The notes under the pieces were generated by a model that searched no databases, was not told where the DNA came from, and saw only the letters and a list, made by a program, of their open reading frames with translations. A stretch of 64,000 bases of DNA from positions 42,966,001 to 43,030,000 of the forward strand of contig CM114273.1 of NCBI GenBank assembly GCA_050084515.1. Direction: 5' to 3'. This DNA comes from Blasia pusilla (lineage: Eukaryota; Marchantiophyta; Marchantiopsida; Blasiales). The translations under genes and the position numbers were made by a program. Within the stretch, counting starts at the first letter, position 1, and each line of letters begins with the position of its first letter. Shown piece by piece: positions 20,591-32,446 of the stretch.

Positions 20591-22071
20591 TTGAAGCAAC
20601 TAAACAAATTGAAAGAATTGATAGAGTCTGGTAATGCAAAATCAAACCTCGCGAAGGTTGCGCAGCTCTACGGTGAAGTGGAGACTTTGCGCAAGGAAGC
20701 GTATCTCACCGGTGTGGAGGAACAGATTCCCTGCCTTGTGGAGGTTGGGAATGGGATCAGACGCAAGCGATGAAAATTCTGGAGAGTGGAATGGAGAAAC
20801 TCAATGAAGCAGAAGGTGGGATTGTATTGCAACTCTACTACAACACGAGCGAGCTTAAAAAAATTGAGATATTGATCTCCAAGTACAAATCCCAGGCGCT
20901 CAAGAGTGTGAGTTCAGCGTTGGACACAAAGTCGATTTCTTCCAGCATTGGTGGTTGTTCGGGGCCCGGGATATGGAGAGAAGTGGCACGCCGCAACTTA
21001 GCTTGGAGGCAGTTTGCGAGCAAGGGAGAATCTCTGGAGAAGGCTAGACACGTGCATACATCAACTCAGGGTGATTACGCTGGTTGTTTGGCATTCGCAA
21101 CGAGTTCTTGCGAAGTAGAGAGATCCGATCTCACGTGTTGTGTCTCTTGAAGGAGCCTATAAAATAGAGGCTTATCTGTTACGTTTGTTGCAGGAAGCAA
21201 CAAACGTAACAGATGCTGCAATGTTGACGATTTTGTACGAGGACGAGGAGGAAGGCACTTGAAGACTTGGAAGAGTTCAGAAAAGAAGACGAGAGGATAG
21301 GATGGAAAAAGAAATACAGATGGCACCTCCTGGAGCAGGAGGGTAGGTCGCAAGGGCTGGTGGGTTGGTGTAGCACCTTCGACCAGCATGCCAACGAGGC
21401 AGCTCTTTCAAACGATTCCACCATCGAATTTGGTACAGGCGCCCGCTGAGTTCAAGTCGAGCAGCAAGAGTGTGATTTTGGGCATAGCAATCAAGGGAGG
21501 AGCGGGGGCTGTGATATTCCTTGTGGCTTGTCTCTTGTTCGTGTTTCGGTTGTCTGAAGAAAAGCAGAACAAGTCCGTATGAGGGTAGCCCTGTCAAATT
21601 GTATGCCGCTAGTTAAGACTTGGACACACACTTCAAAATCCTCCTCGACATTGCTCGAGGTTTGGCGTCTCTGCACCACAAACGCGACCCGCCTATCATT
21701 CATGGCGACGTGAAGCCGAGCAATAAATTGTTGGACAAGCACTTCGCTACCAGGATTGCCAACTTCGGTCTCACGAGGAGGCAACGCCCACCGTGCGGAG
21801 CAAGGAAGTGGAACGGGAGCACGCAGAGAGGGAGAGGATTAGGTACGAGCGTGTTGAAAGAGAGAGAGCGCGCAGGGCATTGAGGAGGCGAGAGGAAGCG
21901 GACCATAAAAAGGCGTTGGGGAATACGGCTGGGAGCCCCGATGTGAAGTCATCAAAAGCAAGTCCGCATGAGGGATCGGAAGCCAGCCCAGAGAAGCAAT
22001 GGGAAGGGACTCACGAGAAGAGTCCCCTTGGGAGGACAGAAGACGTGCCCCACATAGCATCGTCTCCTTAG
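20591..22071 (+). pseudogene. Receptor-kinase-like pseudogene (arm 1)
   Basis: Disjointed frames in one orientation: a helical segment (MKQLNKLKELIESG, 20591-20773), MKILESGMEKLNEAEGG onward (20770-21150), a membrane-spanning stretch GGAGAVIFLVACLLFVFRL (about 21505-21560), then the kinase catalytic-loop fragment LDIARGLASLHHKRDPPII followed by HGDVKPSNKLLD (21640-21740). The D of subdomain VIb and the N are present, but I is changed to K relative to arm 2, and the activation-loop DFG reads NFG. After that the frame runs into a charged ERERIRYERVERERARR stretch. The glycine loop and C-lobe are absent. It looks like a decayed membrane receptor-like kinase; ligand unknown. Confidence 0.5.
21174..21214. 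repeat. Hairpin H1 (arm 1), 18-bp perfect stem
   Basis: ATCTGTTACGTTTGTTGC is followed after a 5-base loop by its exact inverse complement. It lies inside the kinase-like pseudogene, between its second frame and the membrane segment. Confidence 0.9.
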
Positions 22072-22904
22072 CAGAGCGATTTCTTGACTATCGCTGTCCA
22101 TGAAAACAAAATGAGAAATCATCACTTATCACACGTTTACCTCAATTAGTAGCAGGAGAGTCAGCGATAATGGCCAGCATGAACGACGTTGCGCGGACGG
22201 TGCGTGATCCTGCATGACTCCGAAGTCATGAAGGCTATTCAGAATACAGATCATACACGGGTAGCTTCGGATGGTCATAGTAGAAAACTTGATGCAAAAC
22301 GGCGGAGCTTGTAGGGAGAGCACAAAAATCAGAGAAGAAACATTTGAGCAATCTCTGAAGGAGAGGAAGAACCAAGGGCAAGGCAACGAGCAGTCAATGA
22401 ACGGAGACGAATGTTGAAGGAGCCCGATAGTGCACAAACGTGAAAAAGCAAGTGGATCACTCCACTACAGCCGTTACAAATGGGGATCACTGTCGTACGT
22501 GAAGTGGTTCGTGCCAAAGGAAAAGATCAACACAGTGACAGCAGAACCAGAGGAAAGCTGAAGTCCGCGAGTAGAATGAAGGTAGATGGAAAGGAAAAGC
22601 ACATGGAAAGGAAGCTATCTAACGCAGCTGACATGTAAAACGCCAGAGCGGAAGATTGAAGGTTCAGTCCGGAGCCTGCCATTCTCGATATTGCCATCGC
22701 ACAAAGAGAGTATTGCCGTCAACCCAAGCGTATCCGGGTACGCGCGATGTTATGAGAGAGAGGGGAGCGAATGTGAGAGAATTGGAAAAAGACGGCTACA
22801 CGCGGCGTCACAGAGTGCAGCGGCAAGACCTATCGTACGAGGATACCTAGTACCCGGAATGCCCATCAGCCACACGACACGTGGCTACAAGACATGTAGA
22901 TGAC

Positions 22905-22972
22905 GGCTCACATTGTTGTTTCTAGTTTTGGATGCGGAGTGCATCCAGAACTAGAAACAACAATGTTGAGCC
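22905..22972. repeat. Hairpin H2 (arm 1), MITE-like, about 31-bp stem
   Basis: A 68-bp near-palindrome with one mismatch, one unpaired base and a 5-base loop. Its stem contains ATTGTTGTTTCTAG. In arm 2 the stem is 32 bp with no indel, so arm 1 lost one base. Confidence 0.85.
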
Positions 22973-23865
22973 GGCAACGGCGAGAATTTATAACACACGG
23001 TACTTGTAGAAGGGTTTAGGGAAGAAAATCTCCATGAAATCTATGGATGAGCAGTTTATGTTCAAAAACATGTTTGAGGCAAACTTGTGCAAAACTTGCA
23101 AGTTATATAACTTTATGGAAGAGAATTTATCACCCTTCTTATGGTAGAGATTGCTATGTAGTCTTTCTTGGTGCTTACTCCTCAACCTTAAAATGTGTGC
23201 AAGAAAACCTTGATGCAACTTATGGATGGGTAGCATATGCCCTAAGCGCATTAGAGCTCATTATGCAATACTTTCAATTGTGGAAGAGAACTAATCACAA
23301 CTAATCACCCTTTATGGGTTGGAGATTGCTATGTAGTCTTCCTTGTGCTATATTGAGCTCATATTGCTCAACATCTCATAGATTTGTAGCGGAATACCTA
23401 AATGAAATCTATGGGTGGACATTTTAAGCACTTAACATGTTTCAGTCGAGATTGTGCAAAACGGGCCAAGATTTTTTCACCACACTAGTAAGGAGGCCAA
23501 GAGTGCAACACGTGTGAAACAATTAAGGGTGGCAAAATTATACGTGTTTGTAAAAACGAGCTTCAATTGGGTAGTGAACTGTATACGAGGGCGAGGACAA
23601 TGACTTGGCAATTCAACACCATCTTTCAAATAACATCTCTAGTCCTCTAATTAGTTGGGTCCATCTAACTAATATAATAGGACATTGGGATGCGAAAAAG
23701 TACTACTTATTAGGCTTCTACACTAGTTTTCACCATTTTCACCTGCATTTTATTGAGACATTTTCCCTCTATTAGAGCATTTTCCTCATTTTTCAAATCT
23801 ATTTTCATCATTTTCGGATTATTAGAGCATTAGTAACTTAAATCGTGCATGGAAGGGCACCAACC

Positions 23866-23921
23866 GGTAAGAAGCTAGTATAAACTAGCAGCTTACTGCT
23901 AGCTTATACTAATAGCTTACC
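23866..23921. repeat. Hairpin H3 (arm 1), imperfect
   Basis: GGTAAG...CTAGCAG pairs with CTGCTAG...CTTACC over about 26 bp with a few mismatches and a 4-base loop. Confidence 0.75.
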
Positions 23922-24234
23922 GTTCATCCCCTACACTACCCGTCATAGTGACACGTGTGTAGGGAAGTACATATTTCACACCACGTGTCTACATGGGGGT
24001 AATCCTCCCACAATATTGGCTCCGCATGGAACATATCCGCTCTTGACTTCCCAAAGAAGAGAGTGCCGTCCCATGAAGTTCAAAACAGCGATGACTCCCG
24101 TATCTCCGCTCTCAGGCTCCTATAGCAGCAATATATGGCGGCAGACTCGAGCCTCTTTGTAGACTAGCCGGGTCGGCAGAAGTAGCCAGATTGGGGCGCG
24201 CAGTGAATATCTTGTGTGCATATACAGAGGCCCT

Positions 24235-27200
24235 CTAGTGCACAGAAGGGCTGGAAAATCTGAGAGTGGCGGCTGCGCCGTTCACATTGAGCACAGCATC
24301 GGTCCACTCGTTGGAAAAGAGGCCCTGTGGATCGAGGCGGTTCTTGACCTGGAGAAATTTGGGCAGGTCCACGAATAAAGTGGGAATGGTGAGGAATCCC
24401 ACGCGACGATTCTTGCCCCAGTGCGGCTTGCCGTGGTATTTGAAGAGAATCATCTGCTCGATCTCCTCCAGCACGTCCTCGTCGACGCGCGGTGTTTGGG
24501 CATCTGAACTGCGGAAGTAGGTGAAATCCATGGACACGCCGTCATCGGTTTCTCCCAGGTACGCACCGCTCGATTTCTTCACATAGCGCATGAGGATCCC
24601 GTTGTACAGCCCGAGTCCGCAAAGGGCCGAGGGCCTGGCCGCCACAAGAGCTTTGATATCGAGAATGAACTCGCCGATACGGGAGAAGGAGACGGTGAAA
24701 GTGGTCTGATAGAAGAACTCCCCTTTTCCGCGGGGATCCCAGGCGCAGACGAATCCCGCTTCGTACGACGCGTCCTGGCAGCTCCCGCTCGTTTGGAGGG
24801 AGTTTTGGAAGCCCGTGATAGGATAGCCTTCGAAGAAAACTCCGTCATTGGTCCAGCCATAACCCACGGCCGACAATGCTGTAAGCTGTGCGAGGGCTGT
24901 CACGCACTTGGCCGCCGAAGACCGCAGATTCTCGTCCGTTTCTTCTGCGATCACCCGAGAGTCACAAATAAAATATATATGTAGAAAAAGGATGGGAAAC
25001 CCATCACGATACAAAGAGGCCGGAAGAGGCCCCCGAGGAGAAAGAAGGGGCCTCCCCTACCAATCACATGAAAGGAAATGTAACAATAAATTGAAAATAG
25101 GATACAAATGAGGGGTATATAGAGAAAAAAACCGGGCCAAAGGAAAAAGAGAGGGTAACCCACTAACGACCAAAATCACAACGGGCCGAAATCGGCCCGG
25201 AGGAAAAAGAAGGGGCGTTCCCACTAACAATCAAAATAACAGCAGTGACAATATCCGGAAGCAACATTTCAAGAATTATGATTGCTATTAAGTGGGTCTT
25301 TAGTATTGGCGTATGGTTGCTATTAAGTGGGTCTTTAGTATTGGCGTATGGTTACTATTAAATGGGTCTTTAGTATTGAAACCCGTTGTCAATTCATTTC
25401 TCGATTGGAAATGATAAACACAATCGTAAAAAACGAGTGAAAAATCTCGTTTGACACACAAAAGGAAAGAACGTACAAATGCTTTCCCGGTTAAAGATTC
25501 TTTCCATGCGGAAAGACGGGGAAACTGGCCCACACTCTCGCGTTCGTCTGCGTTTTTGCAGTTACTTCTGAGTCAGTTGCCGGCGGGAGAGCGCAGACTT
25601 CACATATGCCTAAGTCCACCGAGTCCTTGGCTTTGGATCCACGTGGACACCGCGCTTCCCAGAGTACTCGTTCGTTCGATAAAAACGAGTTTCTAGGGGA
25701 CTCAAAGAGTCAAAACCTGAAGGCCACGACACGACCAGAAAAGGAAGAAGGGGGCATTCAACTATTGAGAAACTATAATTGGCTGTGTCGTTCGCACTTA
25801 ATCTCTCCACGTACACAGTCTCCATTGGTGGACCCTCCTTACGTTTTTGTTTTTCACAAAATCTAGGTGACATGAATGATCTCCGCGGCTCCGCATCTCA
25901 AAATGACATAACTACTCTCCCATAGCCTGACAAGTCACCGAAGCATGACACGTCACCCAAAGTTCAAAAGATAAGGTTTTCAACTACATTTGTAATTGCG
26001 CGCTTCATACACGAATGAAGCTCGTGACCTACTATGTTGCGGTGTGTTCATTTCATCGGTGGTCCGGACATGTATAAGAGTAAGAGGAGTTCACATCAAG
26101 AAAACCTATGGATTAACGGGAGGATGTAGTTTTATGAATGACAGTTTTATATGTGTGACCTTAGAGGTTTCCGAATGAAACTAGACTAGGAAGGGAAATA
26201 AAAAAGTGGTTGAAAAGTTGGTGAAGGGATGCGACACACAAATTCTTTTTTTTTCTTGTTATTATCCCGTGACAAATAAGAAAGCATAATAATATAGATA
26301 ATGGAGGCTATGGTAGTTCCTCCCGTCCTCCATATCTGATTCCTTTTCCAAGTACGTATTATTTACTTCAGTCAACCCATGTCTAGCCTAACTCAATTTG
26401 GTTGAAGAAAGATGTCAAGCTTTGAAATTATTGGCAAGGCTTACCACCAAAGCTCTAGAGAGAGCAATGGTCATCTCCTCCTCCAACGCTAATGTAAACC
26501 AAGCACACGGGATGATAAACATCCCGTGTGCTTGGTCATGTGCTTCTGAATTATAATGATCATTTACACTCCTCCATTATTGTCTTTTCTACTTTTTTTC
26601 CAAAGTATTTTTCATTTTACCTCCAAAATAAAAGTGAGATTAAAAAATTTAACTCTTCCACCAAAATATTTAAAAAATAGAAGTAATCTGTGCATAATAA
26701 TACGATGATACCATTAGCCAACGTTGGCTAATCGTATCATCGTATTATTATCGGCTCAGGTTGACTGAAGACCTTATTAAATTTCACTACAAAACGAATT
26801 AGGAATTACTCCTGACCTTAGTTTCACCCCTACCAACTATTATCCGCCACCATCACTAAGTTACGCTGACCCATGCCCTCCCAATTAATTCGGATTCACG
26901 AACTGCCATGTATAGACCAGTTAACGACCAATTGCGATACACGCACGTTCAGGATTAATCGTGCAATGGCCCTCATTACGTGTCGCCAGAAGGTATCTAT
27001 ATTTAGCCGGCTAGTGCTTCGATGGACCTGGCACTAGTTCCATGGGCCGTAAGGGCAGATCAGATCACGTTGAGACGACGGGAGACGGACGATTGGTCAT
27101 CTGATAGATTTGAAAGGGAGAGAACACTCGAGTACTACAAAGAACTTTTCAAGATTTTCTTACCTATGGATTCTGGTAGAAGATTTGTTTTTTTTAACTA

Positions 27201-29203
27201 GTAAGTGTCGAAACTGGAACCGGAATGAATCTCCAAAACTAGTTCCACTACGTCCCACTAATAAAAAGGGACCATGACAAAGTTAGGCCAGAAACAGAAT
27301 TCGTATGTCCTTTCCTCATGTTAACAACTCTTAGAATTATGGTACTAGAGTTTTTTCCCCAATGTATGCCTGTAAGAATACGAAGTTGAAGGTGGGAGAA
27401 AGAAAAACCCAAAAAAAACCTCTTACGTGTCACCCAACCGGAAACGAAGTGCAAAAAAAGTCTTGGAAACTAGTCTAACTGCAAGACGCTTATGCAAAAG
27501 GTCCGTTTTGATATCTTCTCGCAACATGCAGACATGCAACACCAAAATGATAAGAAAACAACCTATAGAAGTAATACAACACTACGGGAAATTGTGGAAA
27601 CGGAGACGGGAAACTGTGGAAACGGAAATATTATCGGATCAACTTGGTGAAGCTCGGATTAGTCCTTGAACGCGTGAAGACCGAACCGGTAAGGCTGAGC
27701 GGCGGAGGTTTTCATGTGTAGACTGACTGATACATGGACGTCACTCGAGGTCATCTCCATGGAAGCAAATTGTGTGGGACTATCCCGCGCACAACAACGA
27801 TCACGTACTCGCACCGTCGACTGCGGGGATTCGGAAGGAGTCGGAGTTTCGCTCAGAATTTCATTGCAGAGTTTCCGCAACCGCTCCTGGGAAGCGGTCA
27901 TGGCGGGCAAGCGGATCGGACGCCAGTGGACAACGAGCGATGGCCTCGGTCGGTGCGGTGCACGCCGGAAGCGATCATCGCACTGGAGCGAGGGAGATCG
28001 TCGGTAGATTCAGGCGAATGCACTGGATATTTTGAGGGCCAGCAGTTACATTTGAGTAACAACATTCTCAGATCTGAGATGGGAAGAGGAGATGTCGAGC
28101 GCAGCATATCCATTCACCAAACCAAAGGGAAACTAGGAGAGGTTTTCACTTGCAGCCACTATATACTTTGTACTATCTCCGAATACAATAAACTAAAATC
28201 CGAAAGGTCTCCATTGCCAAACCAAAGGGAGGAAGAAGAAGATGAAGGAGGAGGAGGTGCACGTACCAAGATCTCTGCTGATCTCCAAGACAGAAATTGC
28301 TTGAGGAGCGAAGCCAACGAAGTTGTTGATCCCATTCCCCGGACTCGAAACACTCACGCGATTGTCGAGCCTGTACACGGCGGTTTTCAGTGCAGGAAAC
28401 CAGCTGACGTCCCCGAACTCGTTTTGCTGCGCGTTTGTTAATATTTTCGTTTCCAGGTTAGTGTCATCCAGTTGCACGAAAGACACCGTTCTTTTGAACA
28501 GAGGCTGCAATTGCAGAGTCACAGTTGATATGACACCCAGCACACCGAGAGAAACTTTAGCTGCATTCAAATCTTCATCGCCGTTCATCAACGTGATGAC
28601 GCGGGCGTATCCCTCCGCAGCCGAAGCAGGCACAACAAGACGCATTTCTTTGATGTACTCGAAAACAGCGCTTCCTTTCCCCCATATGGAGCTCCCATGC
28701 GCTCCCGTACCTAAGATTCCGGAGATGGATAACCCATCCCAATATGGGGAGTGAGGGAAGGCCAGGCCTTTGGAGGCTATGGTGTCGACGAACTGCTTGA
28801 GCTGAACGCCTGCATCCACAGTGGCCGTGTTGAGCACTTCATCTACAACGATTTTGCTATTGTAATCCCTCGTGCTGATGGACAATCCCGCTTGGCCACC
28901 TGGACACACGAGCTTTTGTATGCAGTGGCTGCCTTTGCTGATCACTCTCACTTTCTGCCCGGCCTTCACCGCCTCCGCCACAGCCGTCACTACCTCTTCC
29001 TCCGTGGTTGGGTACACCACCTTCGCGGCCTTGCAGTCTTTGCGATCTTCCCACACTCCGTACGCTCTGTTAATCAGGCACGATTCATTCCCTTGGCTGC
29101 AAATCACCACTGGAAGAGCAGTTCCCTCTGAGTACTGGGCAGCCCAGCACCACCACAAGACGATTGTCGCCACCAACACCCCACTGTTGCGAGACATCGT
29201 CAT
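24235..29203 (-). CDS. L-gulonolactone-oxidase-like protein, arm 1 copy (C-terminus frameshifted)
   Basis: Two exons on the minus strand: 29203-28267 and 24944-24235, with donor GTACGT and acceptor TCGCAG joining in phase (548 codons). The start MTMSRNSG is chosen because it gives a signal peptide ([15 protein letters not shown]). The FAD-binding half has [13 protein letters not shown] and [13 protein letters not shown]; the ALO half in exon 2 has [12 protein letters not shown] and [19 protein letters not shown]. The family oxidises L-gulono- or galactono-lactone toward ascorbate, usually as secreted or membrane flavoproteins. A one-base loss near 24270 replaces the Cys-rich tail seen in arm 2 ([11 protein letters not shown]) by a short RFSSPSVH end. 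The 3.3-kb intron holds hairpins H4 and H5. Otherwise intact, so possibly expressed. Confidence 0.8.
25282..25379. repeat. 35-bp tandem repeat, about 2.8 copies (arm 1)
   Basis: Starts of units at 25282, 25317 and 25352 each read TTGCTATTAAGTGGG or TTACTATTAAATGGG. It lies in the gulonolactone-oxidase intron and is repeated in arm 2 at about 55382-55479. Confidence 0.9.
26498..26536. repeat. Hairpin H4 (arm 1), 17-bp perfect stem
   Basis: ACCAAGCACACGGGATG is followed by a 5-base loop and its exact inverse complement. In the gulonolactone-oxidase intron. Confidence 0.9.
26694..26751. repeat. Hairpin H5 (arm 1), loopless 58-bp palindrome
   Basis: Two 29-bp halves meet at CAAC/GTTG with no loop and one mismatch (C at 26712 against C at its partner position). 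AT-rich outer parts (ATAATAATACG) flank a GCCAACGTTGGC core. In the gulonolactone-oxidase intron. Confidence 0.9.
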
Positions 29204-29298
29204 GAATCTATCCCGCATTCCCGTGACCGCACTGGACTGCTCGTAAATCACCGGTATACTACTCTGGGTGTCGCCACGAGTCCGAGAAGGTGAGGATC

Positions 29299-30861
29299 AC
29301 TTATAGCACTCCTCCCCGAGGCATCTACTTTGGACGCGAGATCGTGTCCGTGCAAATACGATGAATTTTATTTATTCCAATAAGAAGTATTCGAACGTAT
29401 CTATAATAAGAAGAATTCGACCTTAAATAGACAAGAAAAAGATATGTAAACTTTTATCTTAAAATTTTCAAAGTTTGACTTTGAAAATTATTAATTATTA
29501 AAGTAAATTTTTTTAGAAGGTTTGATTTTAAAATTTATCAATATCATGATAAAAATAAGACAATTTGAAATAAGAAATTAAAATCTACATAAATCAAAAG
29601 GTAAAGTTGAATTTGATGTAATGAGATACGTGGAGTAAAGATTCCATTTCAGTGTTTTTGCTTGTGATGATTTCGGCATCAATGACATGTTGTAAAAATC
29701 CACATATAACCATTCGAGTTCCATGACGAAAAGCAACAGGCAAGATTTGGCGAAAATCCACGATAGTCCTTTGAATCAAACTCGCAACTTTGCTATTAAT
29801 AGGTTAACTAAAAAATTACACAAAGACATTCATATTTTGTGCAAGACATCTCTTTACCATGTTAAAAGAGTTACAAAGTCATGAAACCTCTATCTAACAA
29901 CAAAGGAGCTATCCTGATTCATCGATGAAGCAACACTTGAAGCTATGCCTCCACCACCTTGTACACTTGCAAGAAGAAGATTCTATAAGAAGGTCTTTCC
30001 AATTTTGCCAAACCGATATTTTGAATCAGAAGTATTATCACTCGCAAATGATGGTGTCGAGTTTATTGTGTATAGCATTCCATTGGCAAATCAATTTCCA
30101 TTATTCAAAGTTTCCTCTCCTAACCTAGCTCATTCATGTAAGTCATCTTGATCATATTCGAGCTCTTCCGCTTCTAAATATGAATATAAAGATGAAGCTT
30201 GGAAATTCACTTGAGAAATGAGATAATCATTTTCTTTGATCTTGCAAATTGTAGTGGACTTCCAATAATGCAGTGTTAATAATTAAAGCATCTGGAGCAA
30301 GATCAGGAATCTTCATTTTCTATATAAAGGCAAAAATTTGGGAAATAAGTCCAAAAGCGAAAGGAGGAAATAAGGTCTATTATCATGGAAATAGGAATAA
30401 GAATTCCTCATGTCGTTCATATAAGATATCTTCTATGAGTGGGATAAAAAATTAACTCCATAGTTGAGCAGGTCGAGTTGGTGTGTTGTAAACGAGAATC
30501 GTAGCAAAGAGTTGACAAAGCGTACAACTTGTACGGATCTTTTATGCTTCTTCAAAGCACGAGAACACTTCCCTATCATCCTCAAGAAGTCCTATTTGAA
30601 TAGCTGCCTCCTTAAATATTGGATATAATATTTCCTGCACAAATCTCAGGTATTCATAGATAATTGCCCCTTGAATATGATGAAGTACCAACAACAACCA
30701 ATGTCATTCCTCTTCACCTATCAAAACTTGAATCTATTTGCTTAATATACCAAACATTGCAATTATCAAAAGGATGCTTGAAAATTTACGTGATTTATAA
30801 GTGCATTTTGGAAATTGCAAATAGATTTACTTGGGTGAGTAAGATATAAACAACCGATCGG
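29299..30861. other. AT-rich spacer segment, no gene recognised
   Basis: Begins at the inner edge of arm 1. It is AT-rich, with short frames only. A minus-strand frame at 29779-29594 (IVDFRQILPVAFRHGTRM) is open but matches nothing I know. It may be internal sequence of the LTR element whose LTR starts at 31360. Confidence 0.4.
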
Positions 30862-31290
30862 ATGACCACAACCATTTCTCCTTTGAATGCTACAAATCCC
30901 TTTTATTTTGCTCCAACAATAATAAGAAGGAAACCTTTGGTTCAGACTGAACCTCTTCATTCAACTCTAGAGTTGATTGAAGATGCTAAAAGGACTTTCG
31001 AGTCACAAATTTTTGAAGAAATGGAGTATATTGAAAACCATTGGAGGAGATAGTTTCAAGCTCATACCCGTATAATACCAGATGTAGTACCACCATCGAT
31101 CATTCAGTTAGAGAAACTACACCCGTTTGTACCTATTGATATTTTCGTCCAAAATAAAGTACTAGGATCTTCACATGTTGTAAATAAGTGGCGTGAGAGA
31201 TTGAAGAATCATACTCCTAACTTGATTAATCGGAAATCCACTATTCAAGGTAGATTTTCTCCTTCTACCGATTTTGTCAGAATTGTCTGA
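30862..31290 (+). pseudogene. Unrecognised decayed reading frame upstream of an LTR
   Basis: An open stretch from ATG 30862 with one stop at 31051 and then a continued frame to about 31290 (for example STLELIEDAKRTFESQ, IQLEKLHPFVPIDI). It ends about 60 bp before a polypurine tract and LTR start, which is where some LTR retrotransposons carry an extra 3' frame. I do not recognise the protein family. Confidence 0.35.
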
Positions 31291-31347
31291 TGAATTTGTC
31301 GATATAGGAGAATAGACTTATCTCTTTGCCACGGCGGCTCACATTTT

Positions 31348-31359
31348 AGGGAGGGGGTA
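31348..31359 (+). promoter_or_regulatory. Polypurine tract of an LTR retroelement
   Basis: AGGGAGGGGGTA lies directly before TGTGATACTC, the usual arrangement of a plus-strand priming site and the TG start of a 3' LTR. Confidence 0.55.
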
Positions 31360-32427
31360 TGTGATACTCACTATTTTGGAAATTTTTAAAGTTAGAACAT
31401 TTTTTTGTATAAAGTGGTACAGAAGTCTTCAGGAATTAAGATTGAAGACAACACTTGTAGTAAAGATTGTATATAAGAAAGTTCTTTGTCAAGATCTTGG
31501 AGTAAATGAGTAGTGAGGACTTTAAGGATTGATGGAAATATCCTTGGAGAGGGCACTGAGATTGAAAGATCGAGGACTTGCCTTGGAGGAGTAGAAAATG
31601 GAAAAGCAGAGTAACAAGAGAAAAAATGAAAACCTTTTTGTCTTTGCAAGGAAGACTATCACAGATTGCGAAGACTACGGGATAGCCAAGTACTTTGTCA
31701 CAAAGAAAGAAGAAGAAGATGACAAAGTACTTTGTGGCAAAGTACAAAGCACTTGTGTGGAAGACAAAGAGCAAAGCACTTCGCACTCAAGGAAGTAACG
31801 AGGACTGCAAGGATTGTCACCAATTTTAAGAGGTGCGCCATTAGAGTGGTTAGGCTCGGAAGAGACATACCGTTTGAGGACAGATAGAAGGGTACGACGG
31901 TTAGAGCCAGCGGATTCATAGGGATCATAGGCAAAGTAAATAGGAACGTAGATTAAAGTAGTTAAAAGGATTTCAATAGGTTCCTACTTATCAAGAAGCG
32001 CTTCATATCTCAAGAACTACTACCATTCAAGATAGTATTTAAAGACTACCAATGTAGTTCATATCATCATTCTTTTAAGACGTCACTATGCTATAGGAAT
32101 GGTCCGAGCCAGAGAGAGTACCCTTTCGAGCTTGTAACTACACTGAAGCCTTCTTGTCTTTGATGGAGTAATGGAACCTCTTCTCTTCATTCTTCTTCTC
32201 TTCTCTTTATTTTGAACCTCTTCTCTTCATTCTCATTCTCTCTTGATTGTTGATCCCTCTTTTAATTTCAGGCACACTCTCATCTCTTTCATAATCTACT
32301 CGTATTATTCATCATTTATCTCTCTTTTTAGATAATTGTGATCTTCTTGAGGAACGAAGTACATATTATTTGTTGAAAGATCACTTTTTACATTCCTTTG
32401 TACATTACATTTATACTAATAAAATTC
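31360..32427 (+). mobile_element. LTR (about 1.07 kb) of a decayed retroelement
   Basis: Starts with TG after a polypurine tract and ends 1-2 bases before a tRNA primer-binding site at 32429. It has a CTTCTCTTCATTCT-rich segment near 32170-32240. No second matching LTR was found in the window. Having a polypurine tract on one side and a primer site on the other means the LTR is shared by two internal regions, or is left over from recombination of a tandem pair. The 3' terminal CA is not evident. Confidence 0.5.
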
Positions 32428-32428
32428 T

Positions 32429-32446
32429 TGGCACCGCTGCCGGGGA
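32429..32446 (+). other. Primer-binding site of an LTR retroelement
   Basis: TGGCACCGCTGCCGGGGA differs at two positions from TGGCGCCGTTGCCGGGGA, the primer-binding site found in many plant Ty3/gypsy elements of the Athila type. Confidence 0.65.

Larger units (their letters stand above)
22072..24234. other. Intergenic stretch with hairpins (arm 1)
   Basis: Short open frames on both strands show no recognisable family and no splice or promoter support. Two hairpin elements (22905-22972 and 23866-23921) lie here. ATTAGAGCAT is repeated near 23775 and 23821. Otherwise I see nothing. Confidence 0.5.
16740..29298 (+). repeat. Large inverted repeat, arm 1
   Basis: Reverse complement of 51561-64000. 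Matching landmarks: 16740-16751 with 63989-64000; E2 terminus 18299 with 62438; kinase-like pseudogene 20591 with 60171; gulonolactone oxidase exon 1 28267 with 52595; inner edge 29298 with 51561. Arm lengths differ by about 0.1 kb, mostly one 81-bp difference near 25690/55095. The outer edge lies at or beyond the window end for arm 2, so the full length is unknown. Confidence 0.95.

Noticed and set aside
22129-22903. Possible small genes in the arm intergenic region
   Set aside because: Frames of about 100 codons on both strands with no domain, promoter or splice support.
27659-28441. Open frames on both strands inside the gulonolactone-oxidase intron (for example a 235-codon plus-strand frame)
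   Set aside because: They overlap exon 1 antisense or intron sequence, match no family I know, and their repetition in arm 2 adds no independent support.
16740-29298. The inverted repeat as the repeat of a chloroplast genome
   Set aside because: It contains nuclear-type genes, transposons and introns, and no rRNA or plastid genes.
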